A stretch of DNA of 64,000 nucleotides from Advenella incenata. Its GTDB lineage: Bacteria; Pseudomonadota; Gammaproteobacteria; Burkholderiales; Burkholderiaceae_B. Of this stretch, positions 9,394-18,282 are shown piece by piece. The stretch covers positions 186,001 through 250,000 of the forward strand of contig NZ_SHKO01000004.1 in the NCBI RefSeq assembly GCF_004217095.1, written 5' to 3'. Each line of letters opens with the position of its first letter. Position 1 is the first letter of the stretch. A program made the translations under genes and the position numbers. Below the pieces are notes generated by a model. That model worked only from the letters and a program-made list of their open reading frames with translations, was not told where the DNA came from and ran no database searches.

Positions 9394-9953
9394 ATTGAAG
9401 TCAAATATCGCGCTGCACGCAGCGCTACGGAGAAGGCTTGTTGGAAATCGGCATTTCGGCATAAAGCAGGAAGAATGCATTGATGCAATTGAACGTTGCC
9501 CCATAGCGCGATGGTGTCGATTCTCCAGGCAATGCCAACTGCTTGCATTACCTGTTCGCTGGGCAGAACGACTTGTTCAAATATAAAAAATGTCCGCGTA
9601 TAAAAATGCCAGCATATAACGTTGTGGTGTAAATTCCGCGGCCTGCAAACAACGAAGCTGGCTGTTGTTGGCGCCGGCAACACAGGGTTGCGGGGTCTGC
9701 CTGCGACATAGCGTTCTGACTGTGGTTTAATGTTTCATCTGCTAAAGCGGGGATAACGCTTTAGCGAGAACAACACAGTAGTGGGTCAACGCTGAGACCG
9801 GCTGCCCGGGTTCTGTATAACGGGTGCGCAAGGCAGTTATGACCATATTTGCCATATTGGCCATATTGGCCATTATGGCCGGTCAGCTAGCTGCCATGCT
9901 GTTATTTTATAATAATACTGTTTAAATATATAGTACTTTATTTTTGGTTACCC
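9394..9953. other. Intergenic region with a 9-bp tandem repeat
   Basis: Between alkB and the MFS gene there is no supported gene. Bases 9842-9880 contain four imperfect copies of a 9-bp unit (ACCATATTT, GCCATATTG, GCCATATTG, GCCATTATG, then GCC), placed about 75 bp before the MFS start. The AT-rich stretch just after it (TTTAAATATATAGTACTTTA, 9922-9941) is a likely core promoter zone for the exporter. Confidence 0.4.
9842..9880. repeat. Four copies of a 9-bp tandem repeat (GCCATATTG)
   Basis: Two identical and two near-identical copies in register. Position in front of an exporter gene suggests a regulator-binding array, which is inference. Confidence 0.55.
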
Positions 9954-11183
9954 ATGTCCGAGCAATCGCCGCACCCATCTTACCTGACAACACCTGTGCT
10001 GTTTTTGATGGCCATCGCTTGCGGCCTGTGTGCCGGTGGCAACTATTTCAACCAGCCGCTGCTGCACTCCATCTCCGTCAGCCTGGGCATTACAGAGACC
10101 CGCGCAGCACTCACTGTCACGGTCGCGCAGGTCAGCTATGCGCTGGGGCTGCTGTTCATTGTGCCGCTGGGCGACAAGTTCGAGCGCCGGCAGCTTGCGG
10201 TGGGGCTGATGGTGCTGGCTGCGATCGGACAATTTATCAGTGGCCTGGCAATCAACAGCAGCATGTTGTTTGTCGGAGTCGGCATGGCAGGGCTGTTTTC
10301 GGTTGCCGCACAGGTCCTGGTGCCGATGGCTGCCATTCTGTCAGCGCCATCGCGTAGCGGCCGGGCAGTGGGTATGGTCATGAGCGGCCTGCTTACAGGT
10401 ATTTTGCTGGCCCGAAGCGTTGCCGGCTTGCTATCAGGTATTGGCGGATGGTCAACCGTTTATCTGGTGTCGGGCGTCATCATGCTTGTCATTGCAGCAG
10501 TCCTCTGGCTCAAGCTGCCGTCCTCCCGGAACCCGCAAACCCACGGCTATCTGTCCATTCTCGCGTCATTGTTGACTTTGCTGCGTGAGCAGCCGCGCCT
10601 GCGCACCCGCGCACTTATGGGCGGGCTGGGTTTCGCATCGGTCAGTGCGCTGTTTTCCACCATGGCACTGCTTTTGGCCGGACCTGCACACGGTTTGAGT
10701 GACGTGGCCATTGGCCTGGTGGGCCTGGCCGGCGTCATGGGGGCCTTGATGGCCTCATTGGGAGGCCGCTTGGCCGATCGCGGCCTGGGCGATACGGTGA
10801 CTGCCGTCAGCGTTGTGTTGCTGCTGCTCAGTTGGGGCCTGCTATGGCTGGGCCACGATAATCTGTGGTGGTTTATTGCGGGCATGCTGGTGATCGACCT
10901 GGCCCTGCAAGGCGTACACATCAATAATCAAACCACCATATTTGCCTTGCTGCCACATGCACGGTCGCGCTTGAATGCGGTGTATATGACCAGTTATTTC
11001 ATTGGTGGTGCCACTGGATCGACACTGGGTACCGTCGCCTGGACTTATGGCGGATGGGCGGGCACCTGCCTGCTCGGCGGCCTATTGGCGATCATGACAG
11101 GTCTGGCCACCTGGGCCGATCGCAAGGTCAAGTCAGCTATCTTGCGTGCTGACCGTACACCGGCAACAGCAACAGAACAATAG
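9954..11183 (+). CDS. MFS transporter (DHA1-like, 12 segments)
   Basis: A 409-residue membrane protein with about 12 hydrophobic segments. The first loop carries a YALGLLFIVPLGDKFERRQL motif (motif A type), and NYFNQPLLHSISVSLGI precedes it, which is typical of the family of putative sugar or drug effluxers found beside LysR genes. It probably exports a small molecule by proton antiport; the substrate is unknown. The following GST gene starts 40 bp downstream and could be co-transcribed, linking the pair to electrophile or xenobiotic defence. The ATG at 9954 lacks a strong ribosome site. Confidence 0.85.
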   Translation: MSEQSPHPSYLTTPVLFLMAIACGLCAGGNYFNQPLLHSISVSLGITETRAALTVTVAQVSYALGLLFIVPLGDKFERRQLAVGLMVLAAIGQFISGLAINSSMLFVGVGMAGLFSVAAQVLVPMAAILSAPSRSGRAVGMVMSGLLTGILLARSVAGLLSGIGGWSTVYLVSGVIMLVIAAVLWLKLPSSRNPQTHGYLSILASLLTLLREQPRLRTRALMGGLGFASVSALFSTMALLLAGPAHGLSDVAIGLVGLAGVMGALMASLGGRLADRGLGDTVTAVSVVLLLLSWGLLWLGHDNLWWFIAGMLVIDLALQGVHINNQTTIFALLPHARSRLNAVYMTSYFIGGATGSTLGTVAWTYGGWAGTCLLGGLLAIMTGLATWADRKVKSAILRADRTPATATEQ

Positions 11184-11223
11184 AAGCCAATTTTTTATTT
11201 ATTTTCGATCAAGGGAGACACAA

Positions 11224-11826
11224 ATGAAAATTTTTTACTCAGCCGCTTCGCCTTTTGTGCGCAAGACGATGATCGTTGCCGACGAACTTGGCGTCGTGGA
11301 CCGAATTGAACGCCTGCCGGCTGCAGCCAGTCCTGTCAAACGCGATCGTAATATTATTCCGTTTAACCCACTGGGCCAGGTGCCAACGTTCATCACAGAC
11401 GATGAGCAGGTACTGTTCGATAGCAAAGTCATTTGTGAATACCTGAATACCACTTTCAAGGGCAAGCTGTTTGGCGACGACAACACCCGCTTCAAGTTGC
11501 TGACAGATCATGCAGTGGCAGATGGCGCCATTGCTGCTTCCTTGTTGGTTCGCTATGAATTACTGGCGCGTCCCGAAGCGTTGCGCTGGGACGAATGGCT
11601 GGAGGGCCAGACCGATAAAATCACGACAGCATTGCAATACTTCGAAGACAAGGCGCAGGAACTTTACGATCGAATCGATATTGTTACTATCACGCTGGCA
11701 TGTGCTTTCGATTATCTGGATTTCCGGTTGCCGGACTACAACTGGCAGAAGCGGTTCCCAGGTCTGAAAGCCTGGTATGACAAATTTTCCGTACGTGAGA
11801 GCATTGCCAAAACCAAGCCTCAGTAA
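11224..11826 (+). CDS. Glutathione S-transferase family protein
   Basis: A 200-residue cytosolic GST. The N-terminal thioredoxin-like domain shows KIFYSAASPFVRKTMIVADELG, the cis-proline segment GQVPTFITDD and the glutathione-contacting DSKVICEYL; residues 85-200 form the helical domain. ATG at 11224 is preceded by AAGGGAGACA. An open frame extends 26 codons upstream into the MFS gene, but that part does not match the family. Such enzymes conjugate or reduce electrophiles with glutathione. The gene is close behind an exporter, so a shared detoxification job is plausible. Confidence 0.9.
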   Translation: MKIFYSAASPFVRKTMIVADELGVVDRIERLPAAASPVKRDRNIIPFNPLGQVPTFITDDEQVLFDSKVICEYLNTTFKGKLFGDDNTRFKLLTDHAVADGAIAASLLVRYELLARPEALRWDEWLEGQTDKITTALQYFEDKAQELYDRIDIVTITLACAFDYLDFRLPDYNWQKRFPGLKAWYDKFSVRESIAKTKPQ

Positions 11827-11873
11827 AAAGGGTACTGATTAGCGGCAGCCGCTTTGTTCATGACTGTTGCCGT

Positions 11874-11912
11874 GAATCGATGTCGCGAATCGATACCGCT
11901 TATCGATGCCGC
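11874..11912. repeat. Three tandem 13-bp repeats with ATCGAT core
   Basis: GAATCGATGTCGC (11874-11886), GAATCGATACCGC (11887-11899) and TTATCGATGCCGC (11900-11912) stand head to tail, 39 bp before the start of the SoxB-like gene. The array looks like an iteron-type operator or activator site for that gene. Confidence 0.6.
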
Positions 11913-11951
11913 AGATGGGTTTACCAAGACCGGTTAAGGATACAGGGGGCG

Positions 11952-13850
11952 ATGCATATTACAGATCGAAGGGCTTTTCTTCAGTTGATGGCGGCAGCGG
12001 GCGCTGGCATGTTCGCTCCCGCAGTGCTGCGCGCCCAGCAAGGGATGGAGCAGTTTTATGATCTGCCGGCGTTTGGCAACATCAGCTTTATGCACATCAC
12101 AGATATGCAGGCTCAATGGAAACCTTTGTATTATCGCGAGCCTGCTGGCCAGGCGGAGATTGATCCGGCAGGCGCAACACCGCCCAACATGACTGGCGAT
12201 GCGTTGCTGCAATACTACAACCTGATGATTGGTTCGGCCCAGGCCTATGCTTTCAGCAGCGCAGACTATGCGGCCTCGGCAGCCGACTACGGCATGCTTG
12301 GAGGGGTGGCGCACCTCGCATCATTGATTGACATCGTCAAGCGCTCGCGCAAGCAGGCGTGGCTGCTGGATGGCGGCAATGGCGCGCTGGAGTCGTCGGC
12401 CCCCTGGGCTACGGATGATGGGGCGACAGCAATTGATCATGCGCTGGGCGTAGACCTGGGTTTGGCGGATCGGGTGTATATTCAGGCAACCGTAGCTTCA
12501 GAGCACACGGGTCTGACGCAGCCATCAGATTCCAATGTACGGCCATCCGCACAGGGGCGAGCTGCGCACTATCCATGCATTGCACACAATGTATTTGATC
12601 CGGTTAACGATAAGCCGCTATGTGCGCCCTATATCCTGCAGAAGCGAAACGGCATCACGGTTGCCATTATTGGGCAGGCCGCCCATAACGAACTGTTTGC
12701 CAGGGATGGCTGCGGCGAAAACACCAAGCCAGACGCCAAGGCCAGCGTAAAAGATCAATTGATTATACGTGTGGACGAACACGATTTACAGCGCATTGTT
12801 GCTGAAGTACGGGACAAAGGTGCGCAAGCCGTGCTCTTGCTTTCCCGGGCCGGCGTAGATGCAGATTTGCAATTGGCAACCCGTGTTACCGGCATTGATG
12901 TGATATTGGGTGGGCGTTCGGGTACCCCATTGCCGGAACCCATTCTTGTTTCCAACAAAAAGGGTAAAACAGCTGTCACCAACGCTGGCGCGCAGGGGCG
13001 GTTTCTGGCCGTACTGGATCTGGATATCGGCAAAGGCGGCTTGGTGGATTTTCGCTATAGCCTGTTGCCTGTGGTGGCCGGCTTTGTACAGGCCGACAGC
13101 CGCATGGCAAAGCGGGTCGACGATGCCTATGCGACGGCCAATACCAGTTTGTCAGAAAAAATAGCCATGACCGACGGGCTGCTTTACCGCCGGGGCACTT
13201 TCAATGGCACCTGGGACGAACTCCTGTTGCAAGCCATGTTACAGCGAAGTGGAGCGCAGATAGCGCTGTATCCGGGATACCGCTGGGGATCGACCCTGTT
13301 GCCTGGCGCTGCAATTACCCGTGAAGATATGATCAACCAACTGGCCTTGGGTGAAACACAAATGTGTTGGGGAACGCTGCGTGGCAGGCATATCCATGCC
13401 GTGTTGGAAGCCGCCGCTCAAGCGCTTTTCGATGCTGACGCGTACAAGCGCTCGGAACAGGATATGGTGCGAACCGGTGGTTTGCATTACCAGATCGATC
13501 CAGACCAGGAGCCGGGCCAGCGTATTACGAACGTAATGGTTGGCAATCAACCGTTGCTGGCCGATGAAAAATATAAAGTAGCCACCTGGGGATTGACCGT
13601 GCCTTTTGAATCTGACCAGGTAGCGCCAACCGAGGCCAGCGGGGCGGATGCCAAACCGAAAATAAGCAAGAGCAGGGAAAGTAAAGATACAGTGCAGGCC
13701 AACGTGACCACCATTGAATCAGAAGAGATGCCGGCCAGAACAACACTGACCATGCTGGAAGTGCTGGAAAATTATTTGACGCAGCACAAGACGATACCGA
13801 AGATGGAAACCTATGAGCCGGAGATCGTCAGGGAGAAGCAGCGGGGTTAG
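11952..13850 (+). CDS. SoxB-like protein lacking the metal ligands (putative pseudoenzyme)
   Basis: A 632-residue relative of thiosulfohydrolase SoxB. Residues 1-28 are a Tat-type signal (DRRAFLQLMAAAGAG, cleavage near LRAQ). Family landmarks are clear: HITDMQAQWKPLYYREP (48-64), DYGMLGGVAHLA, LYRRGTFNGTWDEL, LYPGYRWGSTLLPG and QDMVRTGGLHYQID. SoxB normally hydrolyses SoxY-bound sulfone groups at a two-manganese site. Here only Asp51 of that site remains: the usual His is Gln53, the GGD Asp is Asn143, the GHWE segment is replaced near 177-184, the H-N pair is Arg299-Ala300, the H-x-H is Arg322 and Gly324, and the last His is Gln348. A charged insert of about 50 residues (near 558-605) is extra. 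No other sox gene is nearby. The reading frame is intact, so a binding or regulatory role is more likely than simple decay. Confidence 0.85.
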   Translation: MHITDRRAFLQLMAAAGAGMFAPAVLRAQQGMEQFYDLPAFGNISFMHITDMQAQWKPLYYREPAGQAEIDPAGATPPNMTGDALLQYYNLMIGSAQAYAFSSADYAASAADYGMLGGVAHLASLIDIVKRSRKQAWLLDGGNGALESSAPWATDDGATAIDHALGVDLGLADRVYIQATVASEHTGLTQPSDSNVRPSAQGRAAHYPCIAHNVFDPVNDKPLCAPYILQKRNGITVAIIGQAAHNELFARDGCGENTKPDAKASVKDQLIIRVDEHDLQRIVAEVRDKGAQAVLLLSRAGVDADLQLATRVTGIDVILGGRSGTPLPEPILVSNKKGKTAVTNAGAQGRFLAVLDLDIGKGGLVDFRYSLLPVVAGFVQADSRMAKRVDDAYATANTSLSEKIAMTDGLLYRRGTFNGTWDELLLQAMLQRSGAQIALYPGYRWGSTLLPGAAITREDMINQLALGETQMCWGTLRGRHIHAVLEAAAQALFDADAYKRSEQDMVRTGGLHYQIDPDQEPGQRITNVMVGNQPLLADEKYKVATWGLTVPFESDQVAPTEASGADAKPKISKSRESKDTVQANVTTIESEEMPARTTLTMLEVLENYLTQHKTIPKMETYEPEIVREKQRG

Positions 13851-13887
13851 CGTTCACGTTTGGAGGTGAAAATTTACCGGATACGTT

Positions 13888-14241
13888 TTACTCTTCAATC
13901 TTGTTATGCGATTCCTGCAGTGCCTTGTTCTTTGCCCTGGTGTCCCAAACAACCAGTCCAAAGATAAGGTTGCAAATGAGCCATATCATAATAATCATGG
14001 TCAGGCCCAGGCCTTCGGCGTCTTCGGTGCCACGGGGCAGGGCGCTGGACTGCGACCCGCGATCAAGCACGCCCATACTGACCATAACCCAGCAAATCAT
14101 GGCCAGGTTAAAGACGATAAAAAGCCATTTGATAACTTTGCCTGTCAGGGTTCGTTGCGGTTCTTCCAATTGAAATCCGCAAGAGACGCATTTGGTGGCT
14201 GCGTCTTCAAGTTCAGTGGTGCACTTCGGGCATGTTTTCAT
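13888..14241 (-). CDS. Zinc-ribbon membrane protein of unknown function
   Basis: A 117-residue protein. Residues 1-25 form a zinc ribbon (CPKCTTELEDAATKCVSCG, two CxxC pairs). Two hydrophobic segments follow (KWLFIVFNLAMICWVMV and LTMIIMIWLICNLIFGLVVW) and a short charged tail. The family is widespread but uncharacterised; the ribbon probably faces the cytoplasm. It is convergent with the SoxB-like gene, 37 bp away, and seems monocistronic. Confidence 0.75.
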   Translation of the reverse strand: MKTCPKCTTELEDAATKCVSCGFQLEEPQRTLTGKVIKWLFIVFNLAMICWVMVSMGVLDRGSQSSALPRGTEDAEGLGLTMIIMIWLICNLIFGLVVWDTRAKNKALQESHNKIEE

Positions 14242-14572
14242 CGGACTGCTCCTGTCTCTATTTTTTGCACATGCAACAGTCCAGGCTGCTGCCGCTTTTA
14301 TCTGCAGTCTGGCGCCGGCTTCGGTATATCACAGCTATCTCGGTAATTGACCGTCTGCCAATCTATATCCTGTATACAGCAATATAGCAGTGACCGGCAT
14401 TGCTTGCGAGTAAATTTCTTTGCCGTGCCATCAATGCAATGCCTGATTCGTATGCTCCTGGACCAGGCGCTGTGAAATCGCAACGCGACCGCGAGCCAAA
14501 GCACTGCCTTACAGGTATTACATTTGCAAGTATATGCGCCGGCTCGTGTATCACGAGTTGATTTATTACGTA
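14242..14572. other. Intergenic, nothing recognised
   Basis: No frame with family resemblance, no clear hairpin with a U-tract and no RNA gene were seen in this stretch between two genes transcribed in the same leftward direction. It must contain the promoter of the zinc-ribbon gene. Confidence 0.4.
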
Positions 14573-15577
14573 TTAGATGCGAATCAGTCGCTTACCCAGG
14601 TTCTCGCCCCGATACAGTTGCGCAATGGCGTCGGGCGCCGTGTGCAGACCATCGGTAATGTGTTCACGGTAAGTTAATTTTTTTGCCCTGACCAGCTGTT
14701 CGAGCTGCTCAACGTATGAAGCATAGGTGTCCTTGTGGTCGAACAGGATGAAACCCTGCATTCGGGCCCGACGGGTCAGCAGAATACGGTTTACGCGAGG
14801 GCCCATGGGCGGTGGATCCCAGCTCGGGATTGAGGCTGTTCCGCAGACAATCACACGAGCGCCGATAGCCAGATGCTGCATGACTGCGTCTGAAATGGTG
14901 CCCGCCGTGTTATCAAAATAGACATCCACACCCTCTGGGCAGGCATTTTTGATGGCCTGATCAATATCGTCGGTCTTGTAGTTGATGACATGATCGTAGC
15001 CAAATGCTTCATAACACGCTTTGGCTTTTTCAGGTGAACTGGTCAAGCCTACTGTACGACAGCCCATGCTTTTGGCAAGTTGCCCCACGCAAGAGCCCAC
15101 GCCGCCGGCAGCGGTGGACACCACGACGGTGTCCCCTGGTTTGGGGGAGCCCAGTTTGTCCAGCGCAGTGGCAGCCGTGATGCCGTTCAATCCCAATACA
15201 CCCAGATACAGGGATGGGGGAAGATCACTGGCGGTTATTTTCTGGACAATCGCCTCGGGTTTGACCGTGGCGTACGATTGCCAGCCGAACCAGCCCATCA
15301 AGCGCTCGCCCTTGCTGACTGTTGATACGGAGGATTCGACGACCGTTCCTACGCAAAGCGAACGCATCACGTCACCGACATTCACACTTGCGTAGTTATT
15401 GGCATCGGCCAGCCAGCCACGCATCGCCGGATCAACCGACAACCATTCGTTGCGCACCCGTATTTGTCCGGCATCAAGTTCAGGTACCGGCTGCTTTTCC
15501 AGTCGGAAATTGTCCGCGACAGGAATGCCTGTTGGTTTGGATATCACCCGGATGACTTCGTTTTCAAGCGTATTCAT
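14573..15577 (-). CDS. NADP-dependent MDR-family reductase (CurA / leukotriene B4 dehydrogenase-like)
   Basis: A 334-residue zinc-independent medium-chain reductase. The N-terminal GroES-like part contains VPELDAGQIRVRNEWLSVDPAMRGWL, and the Rossmann domain has VVSTAAGGVGSCVGQLAKSMG near residues 150-172, followed by GLTSSPEKAKA for NADP. Enzymes of this branch reduce double bonds of alpha,beta-unsaturated ketones and aldehydes such as curcumin or alkenals with NADPH. It lies between unrelated genes and probably forms its own transcript, with a divergent intergenic region of 420 bp upstream. The exact substrate cannot be read. Confidence 0.9.
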   Translation of the reverse strand: MNTLENEVIRVISKPTGIPVADNFRLEKQPVPELDAGQIRVRNEWLSVDPAMRGWLADANNYASVNVGDVMRSLCVGTVVESSVSTVSKGERLMGWFGWQSYATVKPEAIVQKITASDLPPSLYLGVLGLNGITAATALDKLGSPKPGDTVVVSTAAGGVGSCVGQLAKSMGCRTVGLTSSPEKAKACYEAFGYDHVINYKTDDIDQAIKNACPEGVDVYFDNTAGTISDAVMQHLAIGARVIVCGTASIPSWDPPPMGPRVNRILLTRRARMQGFILFDHKDTYASYVEQLEQLVRAKKLTYREHITDGLHTAPDAIAQLYRGENLGKRLIRI

Positions 15578-15998
15578 ATATCCCTCTACATTTGTACAAT
15601 TATCTGTCAGATGATAAAAAACTCAGGTTGGCCGTACTCAGTACCAAGTCTTGCCTATTTGCCTCAATGGCTGGCGCCGCAACGCGGCAGTCCGGAAAAA
15701 GGTATTGCCCTTCAGTTCATGGCGCAAGCCCCTTGCCCGGGCAGGGTTCAACGCGGTTAATCATGTATTGCAGATGCTATTGGCCTGTGCTGTTCTGCCA
15801 TATTCTACCTATGGAAGGGATAGGTAGCGCCGTACAAAGGGAGTTGGGCCTGAATTTTTGGGTACCAAATACTATCTTCCACACAAAAGTCTCGGCGTGC
15901 TATTTTTTTAATGCAAGTGTCATGAAGTGGCGGCGGTGATTAAACGTTGCTCCTGGTTCGTTTCTATGGCCGGGCCAGGCATAACGACGATTCAAGCG
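15578..15998. other. Intergenic, nothing recognised
   Basis: Short open frames here match no family. The segment directly upstream of the reductase start contains TGTACAATTATCTGTCAGATGATAAAA, an AT-rich part that probably holds its promoter. No RNA gene or repeat was recognised. Confidence 0.35.
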
Positions 15999-16907
15999 TC
16001 AAGCTCGATAAGCAAGTGCAGCGTCTGCGCGCAAGCTGCTCACAGCCATGTCGACGAATGTTCGAACTTTGGCTGCCGCCTGCCGGTTTTCACGGTGAAT
16101 GACATGGATAGGCAAGGGCGCTGGTTCATAATCGTGCAGTACGATTTCCAGTTTTCCGCAAGCAAGGTAGGGTGCTATCTGATACGACAGCAACCGCGTA
16201 ATCCCGAACCCGGCCAGAACGGCTTCGATCGCTGCATCATTTGTGGTGAGTGTCAGTCGCGGTGTCATGCGAACGGCACTGGTCTTGTCCTGATGAACGA
16301 AGCGCCATTCCGGAACAGGTGAAATACCGCTGGTTGTAATAATGGTATGGGAGTGCAATTGATCGGGCGTACCCGGTACACCATGGGCAGCCAGGTATGC
16401 AGGGGAGGCGCACACCACGGTACGAACCTGGCCGACTCGGATGGCTTTCATGCTCGAATCGGGAAGATGACCAATGCGCAGGCCTGCGTCCAAGCCTTCT
16501 TCGATCAGATTGACTACCCGGTCTACAAACAGCGAGGTCACATTTACAGCTGGGTAGCGGCGCAAATAGCGCACGACAATTGGTGTTACAAACATTCGAC
16601 CAAACAGGGCGGGCGCGGTAATCGCCAGGCGTCCTTGCGGTTCGGCAGTGATGCCCGATACTGCCTCGTCTGCTTCGTCAGCTTCGGCAATCACCCGGCG
16701 CGCGTCTTCAAGATAACGGACACCCGCGTCGGTGGTCCTGACGATACGTGTCGTGCGGGTAAGCAAACGCACGCCCAGATGCGTTTCCAGTTCGGAAATG
16801 GCGCGAGTGACAGCTGGCGCTGACATTCCCAGGCTGCGGGCGGCAGCAGAAAAGCTTTCGGCTTGCGCTACCGACACAAAGATAGACATGGCTCGCAGAC
16901 GATCCAT
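15999..16907 (-). CDS. LysR-family transcriptional regulator
   Basis: A 302-residue LysR protein of the CrgA/DhaR-like branch: MDRLRAMSIFVSVAQAESFS at the N-terminus, the HTH with SAPAVTRAISELETHLGVRLL, and the characteristic RTTRIVRTTDAG after it. The effector domain follows from about residue 90. It is divergent from the PNPOx-like gene at 17045 with 137 bp between, the usual arrangement of a LysR regulator and its target. The likely target is therefore the PNPOx-GST pair, perhaps also the DUF1348 gene. Confidence 0.88.
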   Translation of the reverse strand: MDRLRAMSIFVSVAQAESFSAAARSLGMSAPAVTRAISELETHLGVRLLTRTTRIVRTTDAGVRYLEDARRVIAEADEADEAVSGITAEPQGRLAITAPALFGRMFVTPIVVRYLRRYPAVNVTSLFVDRVVNLIEEGLDAGLRIGHLPDSSMKAIRVGQVRTVVCASPAYLAAHGVPGTPDQLHSHTIITTSGISPVPEWRFVHQDKTSAVRMTPRLTLTTNDAAIEAVLAGFGITRLLSYQIAPYLACGKLEIVLHDYEPAPLPIHVIHRENRQAAAKVRTFVDMAVSSLRADAALAYRA

Positions 16908-17044
16908 ATATTATTCCGCTATATGCAAGAGTGAAATGTATTGTACAACTATTCTTCTATATAAAGAAATACAGCATAGTGACGGTGTACGCAGCACAAC
17001 CTGGTGGCCCCCAAGTCCAGACAAACCAACCGGAGCGAGCATCC

Positions 17045-17614
17045 ATGTCACGCGCATTTTCAACCATCACTTTCACACCCGCTGTCCGTGCAGCGCAGGA
17101 GCGGTACGGTAGTCGCCAAAGAAATAGCCTGTTCGAAGAAGATCCGCAACAGCGCAATGAAATTACTGAGCAGGAGCGGGCGTTTATACCCGACATTGAT
17201 ACCTTCTTTATGTCGAGCGTTGGCGCAAACGGCTGGCCTTACGTGCAGCATAGAGGTGGCCCCAAGGGGTTTTTGAAAATCCTGGATGATCATACTTTGG
17301 GGTTTGCTGACTACGCCGGCAACCGGCAATATATTTCGGCCGGTAATCTGATGCACGACGATCGCGTCATGCTTATTGTCATGGATTTTGCTCGTCGTCG
17401 GCGCTTGAAGATATGGGGCCGCGCGCGAATCATTCACGCTGGTGATGAACCGGAACTGCTGGCCCGCCTGCATATGCCCGCCTATCGCGCCCGGGTTGAG
17501 CGCGGATACATCATTACAGTACAGGCACTGGATTTTAACTGTCCGCAACATATTACGGCGCGCTTCACCGAAGATGAGTTTGCTGCCATGAACACGATAA
17601 AGGAACCTAAATGA
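17045..17614 (+). CDS. Pyridoxamine 5'-phosphate oxidase-like FMN-binding protein
   Basis: A 189-residue split-barrel flavoprotein. It contains FFMSSVGANGWPYVQHRGGPKGFLKILDD and a later GRARIIHAGDEPELLARL segment, typical of the PNPOx-like group often annotated as general stress or flavin-nucleotide-binding proteins. The start at 17045 removes a 38-codon upstream extension that would lie in the promoter region. Its stop overlaps the next gene by ATGA, so it is translationally coupled to a GST. The substrate is unknown; reduction of quinones or other small compounds is possible. LysR at 15999 is probably its regulator. Confidence 0.82.
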   Translation: MSRAFSTITFTPAVRAAQERYGSRQRNSLFEEDPQQRNEITEQERAFIPDIDTFFMSSVGANGWPYVQHRGGPKGFLKILDDHTLGFADYAGNRQYISAGNLMHDDRVMLIVMDFARRRRLKIWGRARIIHAGDEPELLARLHMPAYRARVERGYIITVQALDFNCPQHITARFTEDEFAAMNTIKEPK

Positions 17615-18228
17615 TTACGCTCTATGATCTTGCCGCTTCAGGCAATTGCCACAAAGTACGTCTGCTTTTGTCCCTGCTGGAGGTTCCATATCACAATTGT
17701 CCAGTCAACGTCATAGACGGTGAACATAAGTCGGCGCAGTTTCTGCAAATGAACCTGTTTGGGCAGGTACCGGTGCTGGTTGATGGCGATGTGGTTTTGC
17801 GTGATAGCCAGGCGATTCTGGTTTATCTCGCAAAACAGTACGGAGATCAGGGCTGGCTTGCGGCAGATGACTCCAACGCCATGGGGCAGATCATGGCGTG
17901 GCTGTCCACCGCGGCCAATGAAGTTGCGCGCGGGCCCAATGACCTGCGCTTGCACTACAAGTTTGGCCGGCAACTGGATATTGTTGCGGCCCGGCAGATC
18001 ACCGAAAGGCTTTATGGTATTGTTGAGCAGCAGCTTCAGGCTTCAGGCTGGCTTGTCGGCGACCATATCACCATTGCCGATATTGCTGTATATCCATACA
18101 TCGCATTGTCGCCTGAAGGGCAGGTCAGCCTGGAGCCTTATCCGGCGTTGCGGCAGTGGGTTGGGCGGATACAGGCGTTGCCAGGATATGTGGGTATGCC
18201 CGGAATGTATTGCAGTGCCGAAAAATAA
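17611..18228 (+). CDS. Glutathione S-transferase family protein
   Basis: A 205-residue GST. The N-terminal domain has LYDLAASGNCHKVRLLLSLL, GQVPVLVDGDVVLRDSQAIL (cis-Pro and the glutathione-binding Ser), and the C-terminal helices include GDHITIADIAVYPYIALSPEG with the conserved capping Asp. It starts within the stop codon of the PNPOx-like gene and so belongs to the same operon. Its job is conjugation or glutathione-dependent reduction in the cytoplasm; the substrate is not evident. Confidence 0.9.
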   Translation: MITLYDLAASGNCHKVRLLLSLLEVPYHNCPVNVIDGEHKSAQFLQMNLFGQVPVLVDGDVVLRDSQAILVYLAKQYGDQGWLAADDSNAMGQIMAWLSTAANEVARGPNDLRLHYKFGRQLDIVAARQITERLYGIVEQQLQASGWLVGDHITIADIAVYPYIALSPEGQVSLEPYPALRQWVGRIQALPGYVGMPGMYCSAEK

Positions 18229-18282
18229 CTTTGCCAGACGTAGCCATTGATCTTACTCTACACAAAATAAGGGAAATTGTTT

